A stretch of 20,431 bases of DNA, taken from Bacteroidales bacterium. GTDB taxonomy: Bacteria > Bacteroidota > Bacteroidia > Bacteroidales > Bacteroidaceae. Shown here one piece after another: positions 1 to 8,039 of the stretch. The stretch lies in assembly GCA_004557285.1 (NCBI GenBank), contig SFEK01000020.1, positions 1 through 20,431 of the forward strand. Direction: 5' to 3'. A program made the translations under genes and the position numbers. Within the stretch, counting starts at the first letter, position 1. Each line of letters begins with the position of its first letter. Below the pieces are notes generated by a model. The model searched no databases, was not told the origin of the DNA, and was given only the letters and a program-made list of their open reading frames with translations.

Positions 1-60
1 GATGGCAAGGTTGGTCATTCAAGTTTTGCCACCTCTTTTGGTGAGGGATAAGCGTTTGAG

Positions 61-140
61 TACGCCCCGAAGGGGCAGAAGAGCATAGCCCAGGGCAACG
101 CCCTGGGTAGGTTGAAGTGGTCAATACGCCCCGTAGGGGC
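61..140. repeat. REP-like GC-rich palindrome group
   Basis: There are three perfect inverted repeats in 80 bases: GCCCC-GAA-GGGGC at 64-76, CCCAGGGC-AAC-GCCCTGGG at 89-107, and GCCCC-GTA-GGGGC at 128-140. The first and third are near-copies, each preceded by TAC, and they flank the longer middle hairpin. Such spaced GC-rich hairpins resemble the repetitive extragenic palindromes dispersed in many Bacteroidales genomes. That they recur elsewhere in this genome is inference. Confidence 0.6.
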
Positions 141-189
141 AAAAGCGTCACTACATATTTCGGATGAAACGAAAATCTGTCAAAGTCAA

Positions 190-272
190 GAAGATACCTT
201 CGGGGGCCTGCGAAGGTATCTTCATTGACCAACGAAGGTACCTTCGCCGTGCGGTGAAGATACCTTCGTTGG
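190..272. repeat. Four-copy GAAGATACCTTCG inverted repeat cluster
   Basis: The 13-mer GAAGATACCTTCG occurs at 190-202 and 256-268, its reverse complement CGAAGGTATCTTC at 211-223, and a symmetrised variant CGAAGGTACCTTCG at 233-246. The first pair forms a perfect 13-bp stem with an 8-base loop. The second pair forms the stem CCAACGAAGGTA (229-240) with TACCTTCGTTGG (261-272). It lies about 35 bases beyond the stop of the minus-strand gene. Function is unknown: it could be a terminator-like structure, a protein-binding site or a mobile palindromic element. Confidence 0.65.
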
Positions 273-306
273 AGAGGTTGTCTATTCGGGTAAAAAATGT
301 CATGGA

Positions 307-2070
307 TCAACGTATCACCTTCTTGCCGTTGATGATATAGATGGTCTTGCCATTGCCCTTCTGGGGATTGACACGAATACCCATCAAATTATAGGCCTTG
401 CCTTGCGAGAGACTATTGTGCTCTATCTCACTGATGCCTGCAGCATTCCCGTTGACAAGGCGGCAAGTATTGGTGTTGAACACCTGGCAGTTGTTCTTGT
501 CGTCAGCATCATACTTGGCCACAAATGCCACAATGCGCATATTGTCGGCCACCCATTCGTCAGGCAAGGTGACCTCATAGTCTTGACGATAGCCTGCAGC
601 CAGGTCGATGGTTTCGCCCCAAGTGGGAGTAACCGACTGGCGGGCGGTGTGCCGATGCCAGAACGACCCCATGGCACCAGCCTGGGTCTGGGTAAAGATA
701 CTGTCTTCGGTAAGGAATACAAACAGACGGGCCTTGTCCATATCGTCAACGTCAAGCAGCTGTTGGCCACTCACGGTCATGTTCAGCTTGCGGTCGTCAG
801 CCGAATATTGCGACTGTATATCCACCGTGGCAAAGGCAGGGAGAAGTTTCTGCTCCTCATAGAGCATGCGTGCAGTGGTGGCACTGGCATTGGTGGTAGG
901 CACACCATAATTATAGGCATCGGGATAATACTGTCCGAAATTGGTGCGGTCGATCATCATGGCAGGTGCATACAGCACATCATCAGCGTAGAACCACTCA
1001 TAAGCCGTGCTGGCATCGATGGTAAGCCCATCGGTATAGAAGCCGGCATGGTGGCACAGTTCCACCACGTCCTCGTCACCGGCAAACTCTTCGGATATGG
1101 CGAGGTGGGCACCGGGACAGGCGGTACACAATTCGGTGGAGAACATTTCCAACAGCACCTTGCGGGATGTGAACGACTCCCTGCAGCAAACCTTCTGCAA
1201 CTGGGACGCATTGTCAGTCATCACGGCATCTTCACCGCCATTCACGGCGATGACCCTGAGCTGCAAATCATAGTTGCCCTCCTTGTCAAACTTGATACCC
1301 TTCAAGGCAAAGTCGGCCTTCTTGCGAACACTCACCGACAGGTTGTCTATGGTCTCTGTGGCCACCTGCTCACCGTCGACCATATAGGCCACGGCAACAC
1401 TTGTCACCTTCTCGGCACCAAGGTTGCACACCTGTGCACTGCATGCCAGCACACTGTCAACCTCTACATAACCGGGCACCTTGGCCATGGCAAGACGGAT
1501 GTTGTGCAGGGGAAGATTGTCGCCGGTCACCGTGGCATACAACACCGGACTGTAGGGATTTTCGTATCTCACCCATCCCTCGGCTGACCGTTTCACCCAC
1601 TCTTCGTTTTCTACCAGTTCCTTGCCGAACGGCAGCGTCCGCTGGTTGTCCACCTCAAAACCGATATATATGGCACTGCCGTCAATCTGATAAGGCTCGT
1701 CCAGGGTAACGGTGAACCCACCACTTTTGTCTCTCGTGAACGACTGCTCCACGATGGGTGTTCCGTCGAGCTGGTGGGTGATGAACACCCTGCCACCCTT
1801 ATCGCCTGTAGCCTGGTTCAACCGCAGGTAAATGCTTGAGATGCAGCATCCCTCATAGCCCTTCATGGTTTCTTCGGGATAATACAATGCCGAACCTGCC
1901 ATGCCGTCGGTGCCAGCGGTCACCGTTTCGTTGGCCACCGCATTGGTGCCGTCACTGTTGCCGAGCGTGATGCTCTGCGCCTGCAATCCACATGAAACAC
2001 CGAAGGTCATGACCAGCGTAGCGGTCATGACCTTGCAGTGAGAAACAATACTTGTCAATATCTTATCCAT
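307..2070 (-). CDS. Exported Omp28/thioredoxin-like protein with sorting-domain-like tail
   Basis: The protein has 587 residues from the chosen ATG at 2070, which begins a hydrophobic leader ending near GLQAQ, 10 bases after the stop of the upstream gene. An earlier in-frame ATG at 2133 would overlap that gene and disrupt the signal peptide. The central part contains VLLEMFSTELCTACPGAH with a CxxC pair (Cys315 and Cys318), the pattern seen in Omp28-like outer-membrane proteins and thioredoxin folds. The N-terminal half looks like beta-rich adhesion or binding modules. The last ~30 residues (AYNLMGIRVN ... IYIINGKKVIR) match the C-terminal tails common on Prevotella exported proteins and resemble type A type IX sorting signals. 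A role as a surface-exposed or secreted thiol protein is inferred. VSC in the leader makes a lipoprotein possible, but the residue at -3 of a lipobox would be Gly. Confidence 0.75.
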   Translation of the reverse strand: MDKILTSIVSHCKVMTATLVMTFGVSCGLQAQSITLGNSDGTNAVANETVTAGTDGMAGSALYYPEETMKGYEGCCISSIYLRLNQATGDKGGRVFITHQLDGTPIVEQSFTRDKSGGFTVTLDEPYQIDGSAIYIGFEVDNQRTLPFGKELVENEEWVKRSAEGWVRYENPYSPVLYATVTGDNLPLHNIRLAMAKVPGYVEVDSVLACSAQVCNLGAEKVTSVAVAYMVDGEQVATETIDNLSVSVRKKADFALKGIKFDKEGNYDLQLRVIAVNGGEDAVMTDNASQLQKVCCRESFTSRKVLLEMFSTELCTACPGAHLAISEEFAGDEDVVELCHHAGFYTDGLTIDASTAYEWFYADDVLYAPAMMIDRTNFGQYYPDAYNYGVPTTNASATTARMLYEEQKLLPAFATVDIQSQYSADDRKLNMTVSGQQLLDVDDMDKARLFVFLTEDSIFTQTQAGAMGSFWHRHTARQSVTPTWGETIDLAAGYRQDYEVTLPDEWVADNMRIVAFVAKYDADDKNNCQVFNTNTCRLVNGNAAGISEIEHNSLSQGKAYNLMGIRVNPQKGNGKTIYIINGKKVIR

Positions 2071-2080
2071 AAAACAAGGA

Positions 2081-3475
2081 TTATCTTGCGATTTTGTAGG
2101 TCTTGATACCAGTAGCAGTAGCCACCTTGACAACGTAAGTGCCGGCAGGCATTGCGCTCATGTCGAGCGAACCGCCCTGGGCAATGGTGCGCACCAGTTT
2201 GCCTGAAGCATCGTATACATTGCCGCAAACACTGGCACCGATGATGGAGAGCACATTGTTCTTGTAGCTCATCGACAGTTCGCTGCCCTTGTTCATGGTC
2301 GAGATAGCAGAAACACTCTTGTCATAAGCCAACATGGGATAGTTGTATGCACCAAAGCCAAGGTTGCCGGTTCCGGCACCTACAAACACGGTTCCGTCTT
2401 CGCTGCAATCCCACATGGGATACATCTCTTCATAATAAAGGGGATAGGTCTTGCCAGCCTTGTCGGCACACAGGGTTCCATCCTCATTCCATACCAGTTT
2501 GCCATCGGCAGTAAAGGTGAAGAAGTAAGGAATATTATTGGGGTCGGCATAATAGCCGTACATGTTGCCGTTGGCATCGATGGTCTGGATGTAGCCGCCG
2601 TTGAAGTTGACCTCTTCTTCAGGACTATCTTCCTCACCACACTCAAACAGCTGCACCAGCACACCGTCGCGGATGAAAGCGGGGTTGAAACCACCACGTC
2701 CCGACACGTTGAGACCAACGAGTGTTCTGCCGTCGTTGCTGATGTCGCGCACGAAGAATGTATTGTAAGTGGCCTCGGTGTCAAGAGTCACCAGTTCATC
2801 GTCGATGAGCTGCTGATGCTTGCCGGGAGCGCCAAGGTCGGTAAACACCTGGTCGATGACATATCCTTCTTCGGTCTTCTTCCAGATGACAGGCAATTCA
2901 TTGCATTTGTCAAACTTGGTGCCTTGGAACTCTGCCTCGCCCACCTTGATGTTGACATGGCCGCCAATAAACTGGGCATCGGGAGTGATGGCACGGGCTT
3001 CGCTGGAGAAAGACATACATTCGGCATAATAGAGGGAGTAGTCTTCAGGCACAGGGAGCTTGGTCCATTCGGCATCGTCCACATGTTTGAATCCAGGATA
3101 AGCAATGTCCTGCGTATAAATATCAGAACGTTTCTCAAAGCTGCCTACGATGATACCATCGTTAGACACATCGGTGGCCGACACGCGGTCGGTCGAGGTG
3201 CTGATCTGCTCCAGCTGATCGGGGTTGCTGCGTCTCCACAGAAATGAGCTGCCCGTTTCGCTGGTCACAGTCTGGCTGTCGTAACCCACGGCATACTGAC
3301 CATTGGCAGACACATGGTTGAACACACCTGCACATGGGTAGCTGTCGAAACCAAATTCTCCATAATCTGTTACAAACTCCACTTCACCAAAATTGCAAGT
3401 GGTCAACTGCTGTGCTTGTGCAGCACCCAGGCTTAATGCAAAGCCTACTGAAAGCAAGTAAATTTTCTTCATCAT
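2081..3475 (-). CDS. Exported protein with HAF-like DG-VG repeats and type IX-like sorting tail
   Basis: The protein has 464 residues. The start MMKKIYLL opens a classical signal peptide (cleavage near AQA-QQ, residue 21); ATG at 3472 is equally possible. Six short repeats of the type SxDGxxxVG recur, at about residues 55-65, 103-113, 163-173, 245-256, 299-309 and 357-367. Most are followed by an aromatic strand such as FLWRR, PVIWKK or AFIRDG. This is the pattern of HAF-type extracellular repeats and suggests a beta-propeller. The C-terminus (VYDASGKLVRT ... LPAG-like MPAGTYVVKV ... YKIAR) matches the type A sorting domain of the type IX secretion system. It is the first gene of a two-gene operon with a good promoter of its own. 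The ligand or substrate is unknown. Confidence 0.75.
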   Translation of the reverse strand: MMKKIYLLSVGFALSLGAAQAQQLTTCNFGEVEFVTDYGEFGFDSYPCAGVFNHVSANGQYAVGYDSQTVTSETGSSFLWRRSNPDQLEQISTSTDRVSATDVSNDGIIVGSFEKRSDIYTQDIAYPGFKHVDDAEWTKLPVPEDYSLYYAECMSFSSEARAITPDAQFIGGHVNIKVGEAEFQGTKFDKCNELPVIWKKTEEGYVIDQVFTDLGAPGKHQQLIDDELVTLDTEATYNTFFVRDISNDGRTLVGLNVSGRGGFNPAFIRDGVLVQLFECGEEDSPEEEVNFNGGYIQTIDANGNMYGYYADPNNIPYFFTFTADGKLVWNEDGTLCADKAGKTYPLYYEEMYPMWDCSEDGTVFVGAGTGNLGFGAYNYPMLAYDKSVSAISTMNKGSELSMSYKNNVLSIIGASVCGNVYDASGKLVRTIAQGGSLDMSAMPAGTYVVKVATATGIKTYKIAR

Positions 3476-3514
3476 AAATTTTTTTGAATTACTGATTAGG
3501 TTATTTGTATGATG

Positions 3515-3546
3515 CAAAAGTACACCTTTATATATACATATCCAAA
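3515..3546 (-). promoter_or_regulatory. Promoter of the exported-protein operon
   Basis: On the minus strand TTTG (3543-3546) is followed by 20 bases and TACTTTTG (3515-3522). This exactly matches the Bacteroidetes housekeeping sigma consensus of a -33 TTTG and a -7 TAnnTTTG. The predicted transcript start is near 3508, giving a leader of about 33 bases. Confidence 0.75.
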
Positions 3547-3585
3547 GATTGTAAGTATAAATTACAAATAATTAACGGAGAAGCA

Positions 3586-3695
3586 GGAACGGCAGTTGCT
3601 GTTTCCCAAGCAGGAAACCATGCCATTGTTCCAGTTGCAGAAATAAAAAAAGCAGCAGGAGCGGCAAGACTGCTTTTCTGTACCGCTCCAACTGC
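3586..3695 (-). other. Structured intergenic element after trxA
   Basis: Several nested or overlapping inverted repeats fill this stretch: GCAGTTG (3592-3598) with CAACTGC (3689-3695), GGAAC (3586-3590) with GTTCC (3628-3632), GTTTCC (3601-3606) with GGAAAC (3613-3618), AAAAGCAG (3648-3655) with CTGCTTTT (3670-3677), and GGAGCGG (3658-3664) with CCGCTCC (3683-3689). The last two cross each other, so both cannot form fully at once. The density is more than one simple terminator needs. A small RNA or attenuator is possible but unproven. Confidence 0.4.
3641..3677 (-). terminator. Rho-independent terminator of trxA
   Basis: Read on the minus strand, AAAAGCAG, a 14-base loop and CTGCTTTT form an 8-bp stem that continues into a T-rich tail (TTTTTTTATTT). 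It lies about 55 bases after the trxA stop, before the promoter of the next operon. Confidence 0.65.
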
Positions 3696-3733
3696 AGTCG
3701 TTCGGGCTTCGCCAAGGCGAAACAGTCGTTCAA

Positions 3734-4048
3734 TTACAGCAGTTTTTCAAATTTCTCCTGCAACTTGGCTTTGGTGGTAGCACCAACGAACTTGTCAACC
3801 ACCTTGCCGTCCTTGATGAAGAGGATGGTAGGAATGTTTCTGATACCAAACTCCATGGCAATGTCGTCGTTCTCTTCCACATCGCACTTGCCGACAACAA
3901 TCTTGCCGTCGTATTCCTTGGCCAGCTCTTCCACAAGGGGAGCAATGGCTTTGCAAGGGCCACACCATGTAGCCCAAAAGTCAACTACCAATGGCAATTC
4001 GCCATTCTTCAAACTCTCGAAATTCTCGTTTGTGATTTTTACTTCCAT
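3734..4048 (-). CDS. trxA: Thioredoxin
   Basis: A 104-residue thioredoxin, the normal length. The redox centre WCGPC is at residues 28-32 (Cys29, Cys32) in the context DFWATWCGPCK, and the cis-proline is Pro73 in RNIPTILF. It is a cytosolic dithiol-disulfide carrier recycled by thioredoxin reductase; no reductase gene lies in the window. The ATG at 4048 (MEVKITNENF) fits the family; the frame extends 20 codons upstream, but those residues have no family counterpart and cover the likely promoter. It lies 149 bases after dnaE on the same strand, probably with its own promoter, and is followed by a strong terminator. Confidence 0.95.
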   Translation of the reverse strand: MEVKITNENFESLKNGELPLVVDFWATWCGPCKAIAPLVEELAKEYDGKIVVGKCDVEENDDIAMEFGIRNIPTILFIKDGKVVDKFVGATTKAKLQEKFEKLL

Positions 4049-4075
4049 GTTTTTTTCACTATTTAATGTTAATGA

Positions 4076-4109
4076 TAAATATATCTTTGATCTACGATGA
4101 GATTTCAAT
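4076..4109 (-). promoter_or_regulatory. Possible trxA promoter
   Basis: The minus strand carries TATATTTA (4076-4083), one mismatch from TAnnTTTG, with ATTG about 22 bases upstream (4106-4109). It is weaker than the other promoters in this window; the leader would be about 20 bases. Confidence 0.35.
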
Positions 4110-4197
4110 GTGTCATTCCATGACCCTCAATACCACATCAACAGCAACAAATATCATGCCACGATGGAACTTTTGAGTAAAAAGCGCACTCATTTTG

Positions 4198-7100
4198 TCA
4201 ATTCACTCTATAGTCCAACGCCTCCGAGTCTTTGATCATGGCGATGAGACGCTTGTTGATGTCAATCTTTCCCACCTTGCTATATAGCTGCAGAGGCATA
4301 GAGCCGTTGTTGTCGTTGACCTGAAAATACAACTGTGTGGCACCAGGGTTGTCTTTGACGATTGTGGCCAAATCGGCAACGATGGTATCATCGAGCTTAC
4401 TGGCCTCAATGGTAATGGTGAAGCGGTCGATCTGGGAGTCTTTCACCGTCTGCAGATATTGGATGTCTGTCACCCGCATTTCCAGATGGTCGGAGTTGCG
4501 GAATCGCTGCACAAACTGCACCTTGACATAAACGGAGCACCCTTCTATCAACATGCCTTTCCACTTGCCCCACTCCTCGCCGAAGAGAGGCAACTCGCCC
4601 GACCCCTCAAAGTCTTCGATGGTGACAAAGCCACAGGGCTTGCCCGACTTGGTGAACTTGCTCCTGACAGCGGTGACGATGCCCCCGAACACCACCTCCT
4701 GTTTCTTTGACAGCAAGGTGCGGTCGGCCAGTTCTGAACAATGCGTGTTGCAGAGGTTGTTGAGGATAAACTCATAGTCGTCCAGCGGATGGGCGGAGAG
4801 GTAGATGCCCACCAGGTTGCGCTCGCGGTTGAGCCGTTCGATGGTGCTCCAGCTTTCGGCTTCAGGCACAGGCGGTGTGGCAATCTCTACGGCATCACAG
4901 CCTCCAAACAGGGAATTCTGCGCCTGCAGCTGCTCTTGCTGGTAAAGCTGCCCATAACGCACAAGCGTGTCAAGGAACAATTCGCCCTTGGCATTGGCGG
5001 CGAAATATTGTTCACGGGCAATGCCCATACTGTCGAGCCCTCCACTGAGCACCAGGTTTTCAATGCATTTCTTGTTGCACGCCGACAGGCTGACACGCTG
5101 CACGAAATCAAACACCGAAGCATAAGGCCCGTTCTTCTCCCGCTCGTTGACAATATTTTCAGCAGCGGCAGAGCCCATGCCCTTGACAGCGGCAAGACCG
5201 AAACGGATGGCTCCAGCCTTGTTCACGCTGAACTTCTGTCGACTCTCGTTGACATCGGGTCCCAGCGTGGGAATGCCCATCGCCTTGCACTCGTCCATGA
5301 GTTTGGTGATTTCCACAATGTTCGTAAAGTTTCGGCTCATATTGGCCGCCATGTATTCGGCGGGATAATGTGCCTTGAGATAGGCCGTCTGGTAGGCCAC
5401 CCATGAATAGCAGGTGGCATGACTCTTGTTGAAGGCATAGCTGGCAAACTTTTTCCAGTCTTCCCATATCTTGTGCAGCACCTCGTGCTTGTAGCCGTTT
5501 TTCTCGCCGCCCTCATAGAAGAGTCCTTCCAGGTGGTTCATTTTCTCTATCAGCTTCTTACCCATGGCCTTGCGCAGCGTGTCCGACTGGCCCCTGGTGA
5601 AATTGGCCAACTGGCGACTGAGCAACATCACCTGCTCCTGATACACGGTAATGCCGTAGGTGTCTTTCAGGTATTTCTCCATACAGGGAATGTCATACTG
5701 AATCTTGGAGGGGTCTTTCTTTCGCTCGATAAACTGCGGGATATAGTCCATAGGTCCCGGACGATACAGGGCGTTCATGGCAATGAGGTCTTCAAACACC
5801 GTGGGGTGCAGCTCACGCAGATACTTCTGCATACCGGCCGACTCAAACTGGAAGGTGCCGATGGTTCGCCCCTCGCTATAGAGTTGATAGGTGTCGGGGT
5901 CGTCGATGGGGATGGTGTCCAGATCAATCACCTTACCCGTGGTCAGGCGGATGTTTTCCACCGCCTCCTTGAGGATAGACAATGTCTTGAGCCCAAGAAA
6001 GTCCATCTTGATGAGTCCGGTCTCCTCGATCACACTTCCCTCATACTGCGTACACAGCAGTTTGCTGCCCGTCTCCTTGTCGTCGGCGGTAGATACAGGC
6101 ACCCAATCGCTGATGGCATCACGACAGATGATGGTACCACAGGCATGAATGCCCGTGTTGCGCACATTGCCCTCGAGCATCTTGGCATATTCGATGGTTT
6201 CATGCAGTTTGGGGTCTGGCGAAGCCTCGGCGTCACGCAGTTCCTTCACACATTTGATGGCATTGGTAAGGTTCATCTTCAAGCCATCAGGCAGGCGGTC
6301 GGGAATGGCCTTGCACAGGGCATTCGACATGTCGAGAGGCAGTTTTTCCACCCGGGCCACATCCTTGATGGCCAATTTGGTGGCCATGGTACCATAGGTG
6401 ATGATATGCGCCACCTTGTCGGCACCATATTTTTCCGTCACCCACTCCAGCACCTTGCCGCGGCCGTCGTCGTCGAAGTCGGTATCAATATCGGGCAAAG
6501 AGATGCGGTCGGGATTGAGGAAACGCTCAAACAGCAGGTCATACTTGATGGGGTCGATCTTGGTGATTCCCAAGCAATAGGCCACCACCGACCCTGCCGC
6601 GCTGCCACGCCCCGGACCTACCATCACACCCAATTCGTCGCGGGCGGAGTTGATAAAGTCTTGCACAATGAGGAAGTAGCCCGGAAAACCCATGGTCTTC
6701 ATGATATACAGCTCGAAGTTGACCCGCTCCTTCACCTCGTCAGAAAGAGGGTCGCCATACAGTTTCTTAGCCCCCTCATACGCCAGTTTGGCCAGATAGT
6801 CGGCTTCAAACTTGATTCTATACAGTTTGTCGTAACCGCCAAGCTTCTTGATTTTCTTTTCCCCCTCCTCACGAGAAATCACCACATTCCCATTCTCGTC
6901 TTGGGTAAACTCGTCATACAGTTGTTCTTCGGTGAAACGCCGGCGGTATTCCTCTTCTGTGCCGAATGTTTCGGGGATGGGGAAGAAAGGCATGATGGGT
7001 GCATGGTCGATGCTATAGGTTTCCACCTTGTCAAGCACCTCGCATGTATTGGCAAGGGCTTCGGGAACATCAGCAAAGACCTCGTTCATCTCGGCCCTTG

Positions 7101-7902
7101 TCTTGAACCACTCCTGCTTGGAGTACAGCATACGTTTGGGGTCGTCAAGGTCTTTGTTGGTCGACAGGCAGAGCAGGCGGTCGTGAGCCTCGGCATTCTC
7201 CTCGTCCACAAAGTGGCAGTCGTTGCTGCATATCAGTTTGATGTTGTGTTTACGGGCCAATTCCATGAGCACGGCATTGGCCTTCTGCTGCAAGGGGAAG
7301 GTTTCCCTGTTGGCACGGATTGAGGGATCTTTCACCTCGTGGCGTTGCAGTTCCAGGTAATAGTCGTCGCCAAAAACCCGCTTATACCACAGCAGCGACT
7401 CCTCAGCACCCTTCAGGTCGCCATGCAGAATTTTCGAGGGCACCTCACCGGCAATACAGGCCGAGCACACAATCAGGTCTTCGTGGTAGCGTTCCAGGTC
7501 TTCGTGGTCGGTACGCGGACGCATATAGAAGCCATCCACCCAAGCCCGGCTCACCAGTTTGATGAGATTCTTGTAGCCGTTGTAGTTCTTGGCCAGCACA
7601 ATGAGATGCCAACCACTCTGGTCGCCCTTCTCCTTCACCTTGTCGGTCTTCTTGCGTCGGGCCACATACATCTCACATCCCAAGATGGGTTTGAAGAGCG
7701 GCTTGCCCTGTTCCTTCAATTCCTTGTTCTTCTTGTTGCAGTAGTTGAAGAATTCTTTGATACCCATCATATTTCCGTGGTCGGTCACCGCCATACCCCT
7801 CATACCGTCGGCAACAGCTTTATCGACCAGCTTCTTCACACTGGCCTGACCGTCGAGAATGCTATAATAAGTATGTACGTGTAGATGGACGAAATCTTGC
7901 AT
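4198..7902 (-). CDS. dnaE: DNA polymerase III subunit alpha
   Basis: A 1234-residue replicative polymerase, DnaE1 type. The N-terminal PHP domain begins at once with HLHVHTYYSILDG and keeps TDHGNM, GCEMYV, GWHLIVLAK, SACIAGEV and NDCHF, so its metal ligands look intact. The palm shows GPGRGSAAGS, the acidic PDIDTDF motif (Asp471-Asp475) and MDFLGLKTL (Asp634), the three catalytic carboxylate sites of family C polymerases. QNSLF at residues 995-999 fits the sliding-clamp binding consensus and precedes an OB-fold region (VVFGGIVTAVRSKFT). The start at 7902 (MQDFVHLHVH) is set by the PHP domain; the open frame runs 38 codons further upstream but through the promoter. No epsilon (dnaQ) gene is nearby. 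The gene diverges from psd. Confidence 0.97.
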   Translation of the reverse strand: MQDFVHLHVHTYYSILDGQASVKKLVDKAVADGMRGMAVTDHGNMMGIKEFFNYCNKKNKELKEQGKPLFKPILGCEMYVARRKKTDKVKEKGDQSGWHLIVLAKNYNGYKNLIKLVSRAWVDGFYMRPRTDHEDLERYHEDLIVCSACIAGEVPSKILHGDLKGAEESLLWYKRVFGDDYYLELQRHEVKDPSIRANRETFPLQQKANAVLMELARKHNIKLICSNDCHFVDEENAEAHDRLLCLSTNKDLDDPKRMLYSKQEWFKTRAEMNEVFADVPEALANTCEVLDKVETYSIDHAPIMPFFPIPETFGTEEEYRRRFTEEQLYDEFTQDENGNVVISREEGEKKIKKLGGYDKLYRIKFEADYLAKLAYEGAKKLYGDPLSDEVKERVNFELYIMKTMGFPGYFLIVQDFINSARDELGVMVGPGRGSAAGSVVAYCLGITKIDPIKYDLLFERFLNPDRISLPDIDTDFDDDGRGKVLEWVTEKYGADKVAHIITYGTMATKLAIKDVARVEKLPLDMSNALCKAIPDRLPDGLKMNLTNAIKCVKELRDAEASPDPKLHETIEYAKMLEGNVRNTGIHACGTIICRDAISDWVPVSTADDKETGSKLLCTQYEGSVIEETGLIKMDFLGLKTLSILKEAVENIRLTTGKVIDLDTIPIDDPDTYQLYSEGRTIGTFQFESAGMQKYLRELHPTVFEDLIAMNALYRPGPMDYIPQFIERKKDPSKIQYDIPCMEKYLKDTYGITVYQEQVMLLSRQLANFTRGQSDTLRKAMGKKLIEKMNHLEGLFYEGGEKNGYKHEVLHKIWEDWKKFASYAFNKSHATCYSWVAYQTAYLKAHYPAEYMAANMSRNFTNIVEITKLMDECKAMGIPTLGPDVNESRQKFSVNKAGAIRFGLAAVKGMGSAAAENIVNEREKNGPYASVFDFVQRVSLSACNKKCIENLVLSGGLDSMGIAREQYFAANAKGELFLDTLVRYGQLYQQEQLQAQNSLFGGCDAVEIATPPVPEAESWSTIERLNRERNLVGIYLSAHPLDDYEFILNNLCNTHCSELADRTLLSKKQEVVFGGIVTAVRSKFTKSGKPCGFVTIEDFEGSGELPLFGEEWGKWKGMLIEGCSVYVKVQFVQRFRNSDHLEMRVTDIQYLQTVKDSQIDRFTITIEASKLDDTIVADLATIVKDNPGATQLYFQVNDNNGSMPLQLYSKVGKIDINKRLIAMIKDSEALDYRVN

Positions 7903-7934
7903 AGCTAAATGATCATTTATTGAACTTGGAGCGT

Positions 7935-7965
7935 CAAAGTTAAGGCGAAAAAACGAAACGACAAA
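7935..7965 (-). promoter_or_regulatory. dnaE promoter
   Basis: On the minus strand TTTG (7962-7965), 19 bases, then TAACTTTG (7935-7942) is a perfect Bacteroidetes promoter match. The predicted start near 7928 gives a leader of about 25 bases. It lies back to back with the psd promoter. Confidence 0.8.
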
Positions 7966-7980
7966 AGAATATGCGAAAAA

Positions 7981-8012
7981 TTTGCCAGATAAATAAAAAA
8001 TAATTACCTTTG
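7981..8012 (+). promoter_or_regulatory. psd operon promoter
   Basis: TTTG (7981-7984), 20 bases, then TACCTTTG (8005-8012) fits the Bacteroidetes -33/-7 consensus exactly. The predicted start is near 8019, about 20 bases before the psd ATG, which supports the start chosen at 8040 over the upstream in-frame codon at 8010 inside the -7 element. Confidence 0.8.
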
Positions 8013-8039
8013 TCACCGATTACGGACTTCAAAACTACT

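Larger units (their letters stand above)
1..306. other. Non-coding left end, palindrome-rich
   Basis: No convincing gene lies in this stretch. It is dominated by short perfect palindromes (two separate groups, listed as repeats). The minus-strand gene ending at 307 reads into it, so some of the hairpins may help end that transcript, but none is followed by a clear T-run in that direction. A short plus-strand frame from base 3 stops at about 89 and runs into the first repeats; I do not regard it as a gene. Confidence 0.6.

Noticed and set aside
190..272. CRISPR array
   Set aside because: The repeats alternate in orientation, are only 13 bases and have uneven short spacing; no cas gene is present.
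403..1587. A 394-codon plus-strand frame opposite the Omp28-like gene
   Set aside because: The minus-strand protein has a signal peptide, CxxC motif and sorting tail; the plus frame has none of these.
3505..3780. 91-codon plus-strand frame running into trxA from the opposite side
   Set aside because: It overlaps the antisense of the promoter, the terminator stems and the trxA end, with no protein-like features.
4113..4193. 26-codon minus-strand frame between dnaE and trxA
   Set aside because: It starts five bases after dnaE but has no ribosome site, known family or conservation evidence; kept only as a possibility.
5419..7323. A 634-codon plus-strand open frame antisense to dnaE
   Set aside because: dnaE is certain from its motifs; the antisense frame has no recognisable family and arises from codon bias of the sense gene.
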